A stretch of 64,000 nucleotides of DNA from Flavobacterium endoglycinae (lineage in GTDB: Bacteria > Bacteroidota > Bacteroidia > Flavobacteriales > Flavobacteriaceae): positions 5,449,160 to 5,513,159 of the forward strand of contig NZ_CP071448.1 of assembly GCF_017352115.1 (NCBI RefSeq), written 5' to 3'. The position numbers and the translations under genes were made by a program. The notes under the pieces were generated by a model. That model saw only the letters and a list, made by a program, of their open reading frames with translations. It searched no databases and was not told the DNA's origin. Each line of letters begins with the position of its first letter. The first letter of the stretch is position 1. This document shows positions 8,455 through 16,859 of this stretch, piece by piece.

Positions 8455-9209
8455 TCATTTCATTAGGTATTGTCTTTTTTACCTTACTCATCGTTTTGCT
8501 TTTTCTTTTCTTTTATTTTATAAAGAAGAAAAACAACTATATGGTTGAAAAAATGGAGGCTGAAATGTATTTCCAATCCGAACTTGTAAAAACCAGAATT
8601 GAGATAAAAGACCAAACGCTTTCTGAAATCAGCAAAGAGCTTCATGATAATATTGGACAGATTATTTCGGTTGCAATTATGCAGCTTAACATCGGAATCA
8701 GCAATAAAGGCATTCAAGTATCAGAATTAAAAGATCTTAAAAGTGTTTTAGCCAAATCACTGGATGAACTCAGAATTTTATCCCGAATTATCAATAAAGA
8801 TAATCTACTGCAGCACAATTTTGCAGAAGCCATTCAGCTAGATTTAGAACGCGTAAAAAAACTCAAAAAAATCAAATATAATTTCAACCTAATTGGTGAA
8901 ATTCCCGAGATCAACGAAGAACATGATTTGATTATTTACCGAATATTTCAAGAGGCACTGCACAACAGCTTAAAGCATTCGCATAGTGATTTATTTGATG
9001 TTCATCTTGAAACCACTCCAAATGTATTCAGACTTAAACTGAAAGATTTTGGAATTGGATATAATCTAGAAGATTCTAATGCAGGATTAGGACTTACTAA
9101 TATGAAACTTAGAGCCAAATTGATTGGTGCCAAATTGGCTATTGCCTCAGATCAATCTGGAACAATTGTAACTCTGGAATACCCCTTAACCCAATGTGAT
9201 GAAAACTAA
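8427..9209 (+). CDS. Sensor histidine kinase, NarX/HisKA_3 type
   Basis: A 260-aa kinase with one membrane helix (residues about 8-32), a short coiled linker and a HisKA_3 phosphoacceptor box. The motif is ELHDNIGQ with phospho-acceptor His73. An HATPase_c domain occupies about 165-258, with the G boxes GIGYN and GLGLTNM. There is no periplasmic sensor region, so input must come through the membrane, probably via the upstream 7-TM protein. It phosphorylates a response regulator, most likely the NarL-type protein encoded immediately downstream, whose start overlaps its last codons. Confidence 0.9.
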   Translation: MERKEIQLLVISLGIVFFTLLIVLLFLFFYFIKKKNNYMVEKMEAEMYFQSELVKTRIEIKDQTLSEISKELHDNIGQIISVAIMQLNIGISNKGIQVSELKDLKSVLAKSLDELRILSRIINKDNLLQHNFAEAIQLDLERVKKLKKIKYNFNLIGEIPEINEEHDLIIYRIFQEALHNSLKHSHSDLFDVHLETTPNVFRLKLKDFGIGYNLEDSNAGLGLTNMKLRAKLIGAKLAIASDQSGTIVTLEYPLTQCDEN

Positions 9210-9849
9210 CCCAAAAAGCAAAATAATAATTGTAGACGATCATCTTCTTTTTTCACAGTCTTTGGAACTGCTTATTAAAAGTTTTGGTGATTACGACGTC
9301 ATAAATCGTTTTGAAAACGGCAAAGTGTTTATTTCTTATCTACAGGAAAATTTAGACAATGATATAGATTTAATTCTTTTAGATGTAAACATGCCTGTTC
9401 TAGACGGTATAAACACCATGAAATGGATAAAAGAAAACCGTCCAGATTTAAAAGTAATTGCACTTTCTGTTAATGACGATGAAGAAATTATCATTAAAAT
9501 GATTACCAATGGCGCAAAAGGTTATTTATTAAAAGATACTTCTCCCGAAGTTTTCCGTGAAGCAATTGAGTGTGTCATCGAAAAAGGTTTTTACTTTACC
9601 GAATTAGTTTCAGGCATGCTGATCAATAAAGTTAACAGCGACAATAAAAAAATCAGTCTTAAGGAAAAAGAAATTGTTTTCATTAAACATGCCTGCACCG
9701 AAATGACATATAAAGAAATTGCTTCGGAAATGTGTTTAAGTCCAAAAACGATTGATGGTTACCGAGAATCGTTATTTGATAAACTTGAAATCAAAACTCG
9801 AATCGGCTTGGTTTTATATGCCATTAAACATAAAATAGTTTTTGTTTAA
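9199..9849 (+). CDS. Response regulator, NarL/LuxR family
   Basis: A 216-aa DNA-binding regulator. The receiver domain (1-125) has the acidic pair (VDDH), phospho-acceptor Asp62 (LLDVNMP) and the conserved Lys (LLKDTSPE). A LuxR-type helix-turn-helix occupies about 150-210 (LKEKEIVFIK ... TYKEIASEMCLSPKTIDGYRESLFDKL). An in-frame GTG lies one codon earlier at 9196; I prefer ATG 9199. The gene overlaps the kinase by 11 bases. Its stop codon overlaps the convergent apt stop within the palindrome TTAA at 9846-9849, leaving no space for a terminator. Confidence 0.92.
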   Translation: MKTNPKSKIIIVDDHLLFSQSLELLIKSFGDYDVINRFENGKVFISYLQENLDNDIDLILLDVNMPVLDGINTMKWIKENRPDLKVIALSVNDDEEIIIKMITNGAKGYLLKDTSPEVFREAIECVIEKGFYFTELVSGMLINKVNSDNKKISLKEKEIVFIKHACTEMTYKEIASEMCLSPKTIDGYRESLFDKLEIKTRIGLVLYAIKHKIVFV

Positions 9850-10358
9850 TACGTTAAAGCCGCAAAAACTGGAAAATCTTTAATTTTTTCTCTTCCGTTT
9901 AAAAAAGTCAGTTCCATTAAAAAGTTGCATTGTATGATTTCGCCGCCGAGTTTCTGCACAAGATCGCATACTGCTTTTGCAGTACCGCCTGTTGCCAGAA
10001 CATCGTCGTGAATCAAAACGCGGTCGCCTTTTTGAATAGCATCGGTATGCATTTCAAGACTATCGGTTCCATATTCCAATTCATAAGAAGCCGAAATAGT
10101 TTTGAATGGAAGTTTTTTAGGTTTTCGAACAGGAATAAACCCAGCATTGAGTTTCTGTGCCAGTAACATCCCGAAGAAAAAACCACGGCTTTCTGCTCCT
10201 ACCACTTTGTCGATTTTTTGTCCTTCTAAAGAATCGACCAAAATTTTAAGACAATTTGTTCGTGCTTCAGGGTTAATCAGCAAAGGTGTAATATCTTTAA
10301 ATAAAATTCCTTCTTTTGGAAATCCTTGAATATCACGTATATACTTTTCAATGTTCAT
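9846..10358 (-). CDS. apt: Adenine phosphoribosyltransferase
   Basis: A 170-aa cytoplasmic purine salvage enzyme that converts adenine plus PRPP to AMP. The PRPP-binding loop is clear (VLIHDDVLATGGTAKA, residues about 118-133), as are the family motifs FPKEGILFKDITPLL near the N-terminus and GAESRGFFFG around residue 55. The length is normal for Apt. Transcription converges on the NarL-type regulator gene, with stop codons overlapping. Confidence 0.97.
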   Translation of the reverse strand: MNIEKYIRDIQGFPKEGILFKDITPLLINPEARTNCLKILVDSLEGQKIDKVVGAESRGFFFGMLLAQKLNAGFIPVRKPKKLPFKTISASYELEYGTDSLEMHTDAIQKGDRVLIHDDVLATGGTAKAVCDLVQKLGGEIIQCNFLMELTFLNGREKIKDFPVFAALTY

Positions 10359-10386
10359 TTTTTTTTATTTTTCTGTAAAATTTCGC

Positions 10387-10416
10387 TTGTTTATCTAGTA
10401 TTTATGTCTATCTTTG
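10387..10416 (+). promoter_or_regulatory. Promoter of tRNA-Arg
   Basis: A -33 TTG (10387-10389) is followed after 19 bases by TATCTTTG (10409-10416), a perfect match to TAnnTTTG. The mature tRNA starts 54 bases downstream. The site lies in the region divergent from apt. Confidence 0.7.
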
Positions 10417-10470
10417 CACCCGCAAACAGCAATTATCAAAGCTACTAAAAAATAGTGAGATAACAAATAC

Positions 10471-10544
10471 GGCCTCGTGGCGCAACTGAATAGCGCATCT
10501 GATTACGGCTCAGAAGGTTACAGGTTTGAATCCTGTCGAGGTCA
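10471..10544 (+). tRNA. tRNA-Arg (anticodon ACG)
   Basis: The cloverleaf is complete. The acceptor stem GGCCTCG pairs with CGAGGTC (one G-U pair). The anticodon stem is TCTGA/TCAGA with loop TTACGGC, so the anticodon is ACG (wobble A expected to be edited to inosine). The T arm is ACAGG TTTGAAT CCTGT. The discriminator base is A and CCA is not encoded. A terminator follows. Confidence 0.96.
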
Positions 10545-10550
10545 CTTAAG

Positions 10551-10582
10551 GAGACAACTAGACAATAGTTGTCTCTTTTTTT
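10551..10582 (+). terminator. Terminator of tRNA-Arg
   Basis: GAGACAACTA and TAGTTGTCTC form a perfect 10-bp stem with a 5-base loop, followed by seven T residues. Confidence 0.9.
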
Positions 10583-10638
10583 ATGCCCTAATATGTAGAT
10601 TTTTAAACTACTTTGCATTTAGGAATGCAAAATAATCT

Positions 10639-12489
10639 CTAATACTCATTTCGGATAGTTGCATACACGCCATATGACTCATTAGTTACCTTATAAAAAG
10701 GCATAAGCGCATATTCTTTCCTATTATTTTTTAAGATGAATGACATAGAATTCTCTTGTTTAGAGATGTTTTTCAAAATATCTCACTCATTTCCTTTTAA
10801 TATTGTTTCTTCATTTACTTGAAATGCTAATAAAACCGGTCCATAAAACAATGCAACTACATTCGGATTATCGGGCATTTTTTTTAAATTAAAATGATAA
10901 TTAAAACGTATTTCTATGTTATCGCCATTTTTCCACTTTCTATCAATAATATAATAAGACATCGGAATTACACTAGCTGTAATGGGCTTTCCGTTTACCA
11001 AAATTTGTGTTTGTTCGTCAGCCCAGGATGGCATAAATAATTTCAATGCAAATGGGGTCGTTTTATTAGCCGTTATGTTAAATTTTACAACAGGATTATC
11101 TGGAAAATTGGACGATTGTGATAAAGTAATTCCTTTAGATTTCCATTTGACGGTCGAAGGAATATAAAGATTGACCCAAAGGTTATTTTTGTTATGGAAA
11201 TAAATAGCCTCATTTAAGTTTGTAAAAGCTTCAATAGTTGTTCCGTTGCAGCAAAAAAACTCATTAGGGCTGGCAAAACTCTTCTTATTAGGAGAACCCA
11301 GCGGTAAAGAATAAACATTACATCCCGTTTCGGGATTTTGTAGCGCAAAAACAGAATTATATAGCGTATTCATGTACACATCTGCATACTCGGGTTGGGC
11401 AGTCCAGCGAAATAAAGCATTTGTGATTTTTTGAGTATTATGTGAAACGCATGATTCAGATGTTTTATCAGTAAGAGTAGTACTTAAACAATCAGGTTTT
11501 CCCCAATGTTCAGATGTCTGGGCAGTTGGAGTTGTAGCAATAGGTCTGGGACCGCTGCTAGAGCCATTCACATAAGAATGATGATGTTCCAGCATATCCC
11601 AAAAATGGGAAACAACATCGCGATAATACCTGTCCCCTGTATTTTCATACCTTTTGGCAAATCCGATTATCAAAGGCAAATGAGTATTAGAATGCAAACC
11701 CGATAGAATATCTGTCCCTTCATACAATGGCTGGCTGAACCATTTGCGGTCGAAGAGACAAGCCAGTTTGTAATGGGTGGAGTCTTTGGAAATTTCAAAT
11801 AAATTCTGCAATACATCATTCATCCCACCTGCCTCATTTGCCGGATTTGCCTGAGGAGTGTATAGCATTTTTTCAATAGTTTCAGGCGAAAGTTTATCCA
11901 TCCTCTCTTTTACATAAGCGGCCATATTAACAGCTATTTCATAGGCCTTTTTATTTCCTGTATGCTGATAAACATCAAGCATTCCCTGCATTATTTTATG
12001 ATAAGTATAGTATGGTGCCCAAACTCCGCTAAATTGTGTTTCCAATTGCGTGAAATCTTTTTCGGGGAATGCGCTCAGATAGCTGCCGCCAAGTTTTTGC
12101 TGACACTCTTCAAGCGCATCAACCATATATTCCACACGTTTTTGAAGCAGAGTATCACCTGTCTTTTCAATCAAAATAGCGCAAGCCGACAGATAATGGC
12201 CTACAAAATGTCCGCGTAATCCCACAGTAGGCGACTCCCAGCCTTCAAGTGGTTTTGCTTTCGATTCAATTCCGGCATTTATTCTAAAATTGTGCAGCAA
12301 CCTATCGGCATCGAACTGATAAATATACTTTGCATTAACGGTCTCTCGCTGTTTTATCCAGGATTCAGACATAACAACATCCCTATTCAAAAATGGAATG
12401 GGTTGTTGGGGCTTATCAAGAAATGCTTGTCCAAAAACGGTCTGACAAACAAGTAAAAATAAGCTAATATATTTTATTTCATATTTCAT
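10639..12489 (-). pseudogene. GH127/GH146-like beta-L-arabinofuranosidase split by an in-frame TGA
   Basis: The main reading frame (10783-12489, 568 aa) encodes a secreted glycosidase with signal peptide (MKYEIKYISLFLLVCQTVFGQ). The active-site pattern of GH127 is present: Glu345-Ser-Cys347 and the Cys413-Cys414 pair, matching the Glu and zinc-binding Cys of characterised members. These enzymes release terminal beta-L-arabinofuranose. The frame ends at a TGA (10783-10785). The same frame continues open for 47 codons to TAG at 10639-10641, and the tail (ALMPFYKVTNESYGVYATI) matches what the family has at its C-terminus. The gene is therefore interrupted by a single nonsense codon. The product may be a slightly truncated, possibly unstable enzyme. 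Last gene of the GH97-GH31-GH43 minus-strand group. Confidence 0.8.
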
Positions 12490-12598
12490 ATTAAATTTGA
12501 ATATTAGAAATCAAAATATTGGGCCTGTCAATATAAAATTTACAGTTCTTAAATTGTTTTCAAATGTTGGTAAAAACTCATTTAACATCGTCTTATTT

Positions 12599-14110
12599 TT
12601 AATCTATAGGATGATATTTAAAATTCTTAAACGTTACCTTACCTTCTCCCATAGCCGTAAGGCCAATTCTTAAACTTAAAAATCCGCTCAGCACATTATG
12701 ATGCATACCGGAAACTTCCAGTGAGTTCTCAATTTTATTCCATTTATCACCATCTGTGCTGTAATACATATCTACAGTATTGTTCACGTTTTTAAGCCTA
12801 AGAAATACATGTTTTTCGATAACATTTTTCTCTGTTTCAAATTGCCATCCATGTAAATTCGCCAGTATGTTCCCGTTATTGGCAAGAATGCCGGAAAAAG
12901 CGCCGCTGTTGTAAAAAAGGACTAATCCTCCAGTTGCTTTTCCTTCTATTAATAACTCCACTTCGGCGTTATAGGAGTGGTCCAGCGGAATGCATAGCAA
13001 TGGGGAAGAGCTGCCCACATAATCCCCTTTTCCATTAATGGAAAGACTATTATTACCTAATTCAAATCTATTGCTGTCTGCTCCTCCAAAGAATTCCCAT
13101 TGCGGTTTTAAACTTTTTCCTTCAAAACTATCGTTTAGCGTAAAGCTGCTTTTAGATGCTGGTAAGTTTGGTTTTTTGATGGGTTCGTCTTCCGTTATTC
13201 CGTCTGGTATTTTGTACCAGCCATCTTTTGTCCATTCCACAGGCAAAAGCAGGGTCTGGCGGCCTTTATTGTAAAAATCCTTTTCATAAGCATGGAATAT
13301 CATCCACCAGTTTCCTTTACTATCCTCGAATAAAGTGCCATGACCTTTCGATTTCCATCTTTCAGATTCTTTAGTGGTTCTGATAATCGGGTTATAAGGA
13401 GAATTTTCCCATGGCCCGAAAAGCGATTTTGAACGTGCGGAAATTACCATATGACCTGTTGCCGGACCTCCCGTTCCGCCTTCAGCAACGGTAAGATAGT
13501 AGTAATCTCCCCTCTTTACCAATTTTGGCCCTTCCATACAAAAACACTCGATCGACCATTGGCGAGGTATTTTCCAACCATCGTAGGTATGCTTGGACTC
13601 ACCTCTGACAGAAAGTCCATCATCTGCTAAAGGAATAAAACTCCCACTGCTAAAAAACAAATACCTTTTCCCGTTTTCGTCTGTAATGTGCCCGGGATCA
13701 ATGCCACCAGTTTTTAGGTCGATTGGTTCGCTCCATTTACCGTTAATAGAATCTGCGGAGACCACATAATTGGTACCATTTGCCGGAAAATAGATATAAA
13801 ATTTATCCTTATATTTCACCAGATCGGGAGCCCAGACATTCCCTATATTCTTGTGCAGCGCATGGGTAACAGGCTCCCAGTTAATCAGATCCTTCGACTG
13901 CCAGATCAAGAGTCCCGGATAATATTCGAAAGAGGAATGGACCATGTAATACGTATCGCCATCACGCAAAATGCTCGGATCAGCGTAGTCCCCCGCAAAA
14001 ATGGGATTTATATAGTAGTCTTTTCCTTTTTCATTAGGTTTTGTCTGATATTGAGCATTTGCAAAAACGCTCACGTGGATAAGGAAAATTGTTATTATAA
14101 TTTTATTCAT
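12599..14110 (-). CDS. GH43 family glycosidase (beta-xylosidase/alpha-L-arabinofuranosidase type)
   Basis: A 503-aa secreted protein with signal peptide (MNKIIITIFLIHVSVFANAQ). The five-bladed GH43 propeller covers about 35-320. The catalytic base is Asp44 in GDYADPSILR. The pKa modulator lies in NVWAPDLVKY and the acid is probably the Glu in CMEGPKL. A C-terminal beta-sandwich (about 325-500, concanavalin-like) is typical of several GH43 subfamilies. The subfamily cannot be assigned by eye. In this locus it probably removes arabinose or xylose from xyloglucan side chains. It lies 44 bases after a decayed mutarotase gene and upstream of GH127. Confidence 0.85.
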   Translation of the reverse strand: MNKIIITIFLIHVSVFANAQYQTKPNEKGKDYYINPIFAGDYADPSILRDGDTYYMVHSSFEYYPGLLIWQSKDLINWEPVTHALHKNIGNVWAPDLVKYKDKFYIYFPANGTNYVVSADSINGKWSEPIDLKTGGIDPGHITDENGKRYLFFSSGSFIPLADDGLSVRGESKHTYDGWKIPRQWSIECFCMEGPKLVKRGDYYYLTVAEGGTGGPATGHMVISARSKSLFGPWENSPYNPIIRTTKESERWKSKGHGTLFEDSKGNWWMIFHAYEKDFYNKGRQTLLLPVEWTKDGWYKIPDGITEDEPIKKPNLPASKSSFTLNDSFEGKSLKPQWEFFGGADSNRFELGNNSLSINGKGDYVGSSSPLLCIPLDHSYNAEVELLIEGKATGGLVLFYNSGAFSGILANNGNILANLHGWQFETEKNVIEKHVFLRLKNVNNTVDMYYSTDGDKWNKIENSLEVSGMHHNVLSGFLSLRIGLTAMGEGKVTFKNFKYHPID

Positions 14111-14154
14111 ATTGTTTGATAATTAATACTTAGTTATACTGTTTTAATAGTTTT

Positions 14155-14352
14155 TTATTTCTTGCGAAAGCAGTGTAAATAATGCGTTGAGATCATCTGT
14201 GTTGAAAAAGCAAATCTCCTTAATCCAACATTTTTAATACTTTTAGTGATTTCAGGGCGTACATTTTCTGCAAGATGATACTTTTTATATTCAGTTATAA
14301 GTTCTGGATCATCAATCAGATCGCAGGAATAACATATCCTTTTTAGTTGCAT
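14155..14352 (-). pseudogene. Remnant of L-rhamnose/L-fucose-type mutarotase
   Basis: The 65-aa frame starts like a RhaM-family mutarotase: DLIDDPELITEYKKYH followed by VRPEITKSIKNVG, where the family has VWPE. The invariant-looking Trp is Arg here and the match ends near residue 43. The family is usually about 105-110 aa, so the second half is missing or out of frame; another frame stays open over the same bases. Mutarotases of this group interconvert anomers of deoxysugars such as fucose, and this locus has a fucosidase, so an original role in fucose use is plausible. It lies 10 bases after the GH31 gene. I call it a decayed gene with moderate confidence. Confidence 0.55.
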
Positions 14353-14362
14353 ATCTTCCTGT

Positions 14363-16759
14363 TTAAAGTTTAGATTCTATTTTTTTTCCTTTGTAAGTCA
14401 ACACTTTTTTAGTTCCATCAGGCATAACAATTGTAAAGATCCTTTCCGTTAACATGCCTTTGTACCCGCCTCTTCTATTAGAAAGGGTTATTTTTTTCTG
14501 CTTGTCGTTATAGCTGAAATCAATTTCTGTGTAAGCACCTTTTTCATAATTATAATTATCAAATTCATCTTCATAAAAGGTAAAAAAGCCATCCTTTCCA
14601 GGATATACTTTTATTTCGAGATTGTCCCATTTTTTTTCCTCAGCAAACTGCACTTGAGGCCCGATTGGAAGTATAGTGCCTTCCTTAACATACAGCGGTA
14701 TCATGTCAAGCGTTGTTTTTCTGGTAATTTCCTGACCGCCCTGCAGTTTTTCGTTTGTCCAGAAATCGTACCAGCCATTTCCAGCAGGAAGATAAACGAT
14801 TCTTGATTTTTCTGCTCTAAAATCTATATTCTGCTTTTGATTCTGACCTTCTTTTATTTTTTCGTTTGTATATTGAGCCTCAACTACTGGCGCAACCAAA
14901 ATAGATTTTCCAAACATAAATTCATCTTTAATGTCCCAACTCTTAGTATCTGCAGCAAAATCCATAAATAATGCTCTCATAAAACTAGAATCTTTATGGG
15001 TTACTTCCCACGATGTCGAGTAAATGTATGGCAGCAACGAATAGCGCAGATTTATAAATTTCTCAATCGCATCATATACCGGCTCTCCTTTCTGACCAAA
15101 ATTATAGATCTCGCGAGGTATATCTGTACCATGAGAGCGCATCATTGGATTAAAAGCACCAAATTGCAGCCAACGAACATAAAGTTCTTGAAACATTGGA
15201 TTATCCGCTCCTATAGCTTCTGCATTTCGATTGTAAACTCCAGCGAAAAATCCTCCAATATCTGAATTCCAGTGCGGCATACCGGTAAGGGTAAAATTAA
15301 GTCCCGCCGGAATCTGAGCACGCAGGTTTTCCCAGCTAGACTCTACGTCTCCTGTCCATGTATTGGCACCATAGCGCTGCTGGCCAGCAAAAGCAGATCT
15401 TGTCAATATGAAAACTCGCTTATCTGAAGTTTCTTTTCGCTGATGATCGTAAACTCCGCCTACAGTCATCAAAGGATAAGCATTTCGCACCTTTCTAAAA
15501 GTTCCCAAATATGTTTTGGTATCATAATCCTCAGGCTTTACCCAAAGATGATCGGGCTCCGTCGAATCCATCCACCAGCCGTCAATTCCTTTTGCTAAAA
15601 GGCCTTCACTTGCATATTTCCAGTAAATGTCTCTTGCCTTTGGGTTATAGGCGTCATAAACACGCACTCCAGAAGGATAATCTTTTTTCGGAGGGAAAAT
15701 TTCGCTGCCAGATTCTGGCCAAGTCAGAAAATCAAACAGCATTCCGTTACTATTCAACTCATTATAAGGCTTGGTTTTTGGTCCAAACGAAGACCAGATC
15801 GAAATAATCAGATGAGCATTCAGGCCATGAATTTCATCCACCATTTTTTGAGGCTCAGAAAATTCAGGATTAAGAAACTCCATCGCATTCCATAAATAAT
15901 TATTTCCCCAATACTGCCAGTCTTGAATTATTCCGTCCAGAGGCACTCCCAGCTCTCGGTATTTTTTTACTACGCCAACTATTTCATTTTGGCTTTTATA
16001 ACGTTCTTTACTCTGCCAGAAACCATACGTCCAAAGCGGAAACATTGGAGCACTGCCTGTGAGCTTTCTCATTTGTGAGATCACTCCATCAGCATTTTTA
16101 CCGTACATAAAATAGTAATCCACCCCGTCGCCTACATTAGATTCAAATGAAGTTTCGTTAGCATTGTCTTTAAATTCTGTCGGCGCATAATTATCCCAAA
16201 AAAGTCCATATCCTTTTACCGACTGAAAAAAAGTCACCGCATCTTCTGTATTTCCCTGTTCCAAACGATAATTTTGATTTCTTTGGTTTAAATCTCCCCT
16301 TTGGTGCTGTCCTAAACCATATATAGGTTCTTCTTTCTCCAAATCAAATGCCTGATATACGCTATAAGAATCGGTATCGGTATCTTTTACGGTTTTAAAT
16401 TTTGTTCCCTGTTTTTTCTCACGAAGCAAGATCCGGTCTGAACTTGCAAATGAGATTTCTCCAGTTGGAAACTGTACCGTAACATTTAGACTTTCAGATT
16501 TTAAAACCAATTGGCTGTTTTGGCTTTTTACTGTAAAAGGAGTTGCCGACGGTTTCATATTTACCGAAAGGCTTTCTTTGGAATAAACTCCCGCTGCGGG
16601 ATATTTTATAACTCTTACAATCGAAGGACTGTAAAACTGAATTTCTATTGTATTTCCATCTGCTTGCATCTTAATTCCCAGATTGTTTTTCTCGTACTTC
16701 TGGCCATAACTGGTCGCACAGAAAAACAGCGGGAAAATTAATAGATAAATAAATTTCAT
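14363..16759 (-). CDS. GH31 alpha-xylosidase (or related alpha-glycosidase)
   Basis: A 798-aa periplasmic or exported retaining glycosidase with signal peptide (MKFIYLLIFPLFFCATSYGQ). The N-terminal beta-sandwich runs to about 220 and the (beta/alpha)8 barrel from about 240. The nucleophile is Asp398 (GWWMDSTEPD) and the acid/base is Asp471 (TWTGDVESSW). The family also shows YGFWQSKERYKSQNE and GFFAG. In a xyloglucan locus the expected activity is release of alpha-xylose from the non-reducing end of oligosaccharides; alpha-glucosidase activity cannot be excluded. It lacks the PA14 insert seen in the second GH31 at 19394. It has its own promoter (16796-16825). Confidence 0.92.
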   Translation of the reverse strand: MKFIYLLIFPLFFCATSYGQKYEKNNLGIKMQADGNTIEIQFYSPSIVRVIKYPAAGVYSKESLSVNMKPSATPFTVKSQNSQLVLKSESLNVTVQFPTGEISFASSDRILLREKKQGTKFKTVKDTDTDSYSVYQAFDLEKEEPIYGLGQHQRGDLNQRNQNYRLEQGNTEDAVTFFQSVKGYGLFWDNYAPTEFKDNANETSFESNVGDGVDYYFMYGKNADGVISQMRKLTGSAPMFPLWTYGFWQSKERYKSQNEIVGVVKKYRELGVPLDGIIQDWQYWGNNYLWNAMEFLNPEFSEPQKMVDEIHGLNAHLIISIWSSFGPKTKPYNELNSNGMLFDFLTWPESGSEIFPPKKDYPSGVRVYDAYNPKARDIYWKYASEGLLAKGIDGWWMDSTEPDHLWVKPEDYDTKTYLGTFRKVRNAYPLMTVGGVYDHQRKETSDKRVFILTRSAFAGQQRYGANTWTGDVESSWENLRAQIPAGLNFTLTGMPHWNSDIGGFFAGVYNRNAEAIGADNPMFQELYVRWLQFGAFNPMMRSHGTDIPREIYNFGQKGEPVYDAIEKFINLRYSLLPYIYSTSWEVTHKDSSFMRALFMDFAADTKSWDIKDEFMFGKSILVAPVVEAQYTNEKIKEGQNQKQNIDFRAEKSRIVYLPAGNGWYDFWTNEKLQGGQEITRKTTLDMIPLYVKEGTILPIGPQVQFAEEKKWDNLEIKVYPGKDGFFTFYEDEFDNYNYEKGAYTEIDFSYNDKQKKITLSNRRGGYKGMLTERIFTIVMPDGTKKVLTYKGKKIESKL

Positions 16760-16795
16760 TTGGTTTAAGTTATTTTAATTAGTAAGATTAATGGT

Positions 16796-16825
16796 CAAAA
16801 CTACATTTGCTTTTTATTGCTTCAA
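16796..16825 (-). promoter_or_regulatory. Promoter of the GH31 (14363) gene
   Basis: Read on the minus strand, TTG (16825-16823) is followed after 19 bases by TAGTTTTG (16803-16796), a perfect TAnnTTTG. The predicted transcript starts about 35 bases before the GH31 ATG. The group GH31-mutarotase-GH43-GH127 can therefore be expressed apart from the upstream GH97. Confidence 0.6.
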
Positions 16826-16859
16826 TTCTGGATAAATCCACAATGAGTTCTATAAATTT

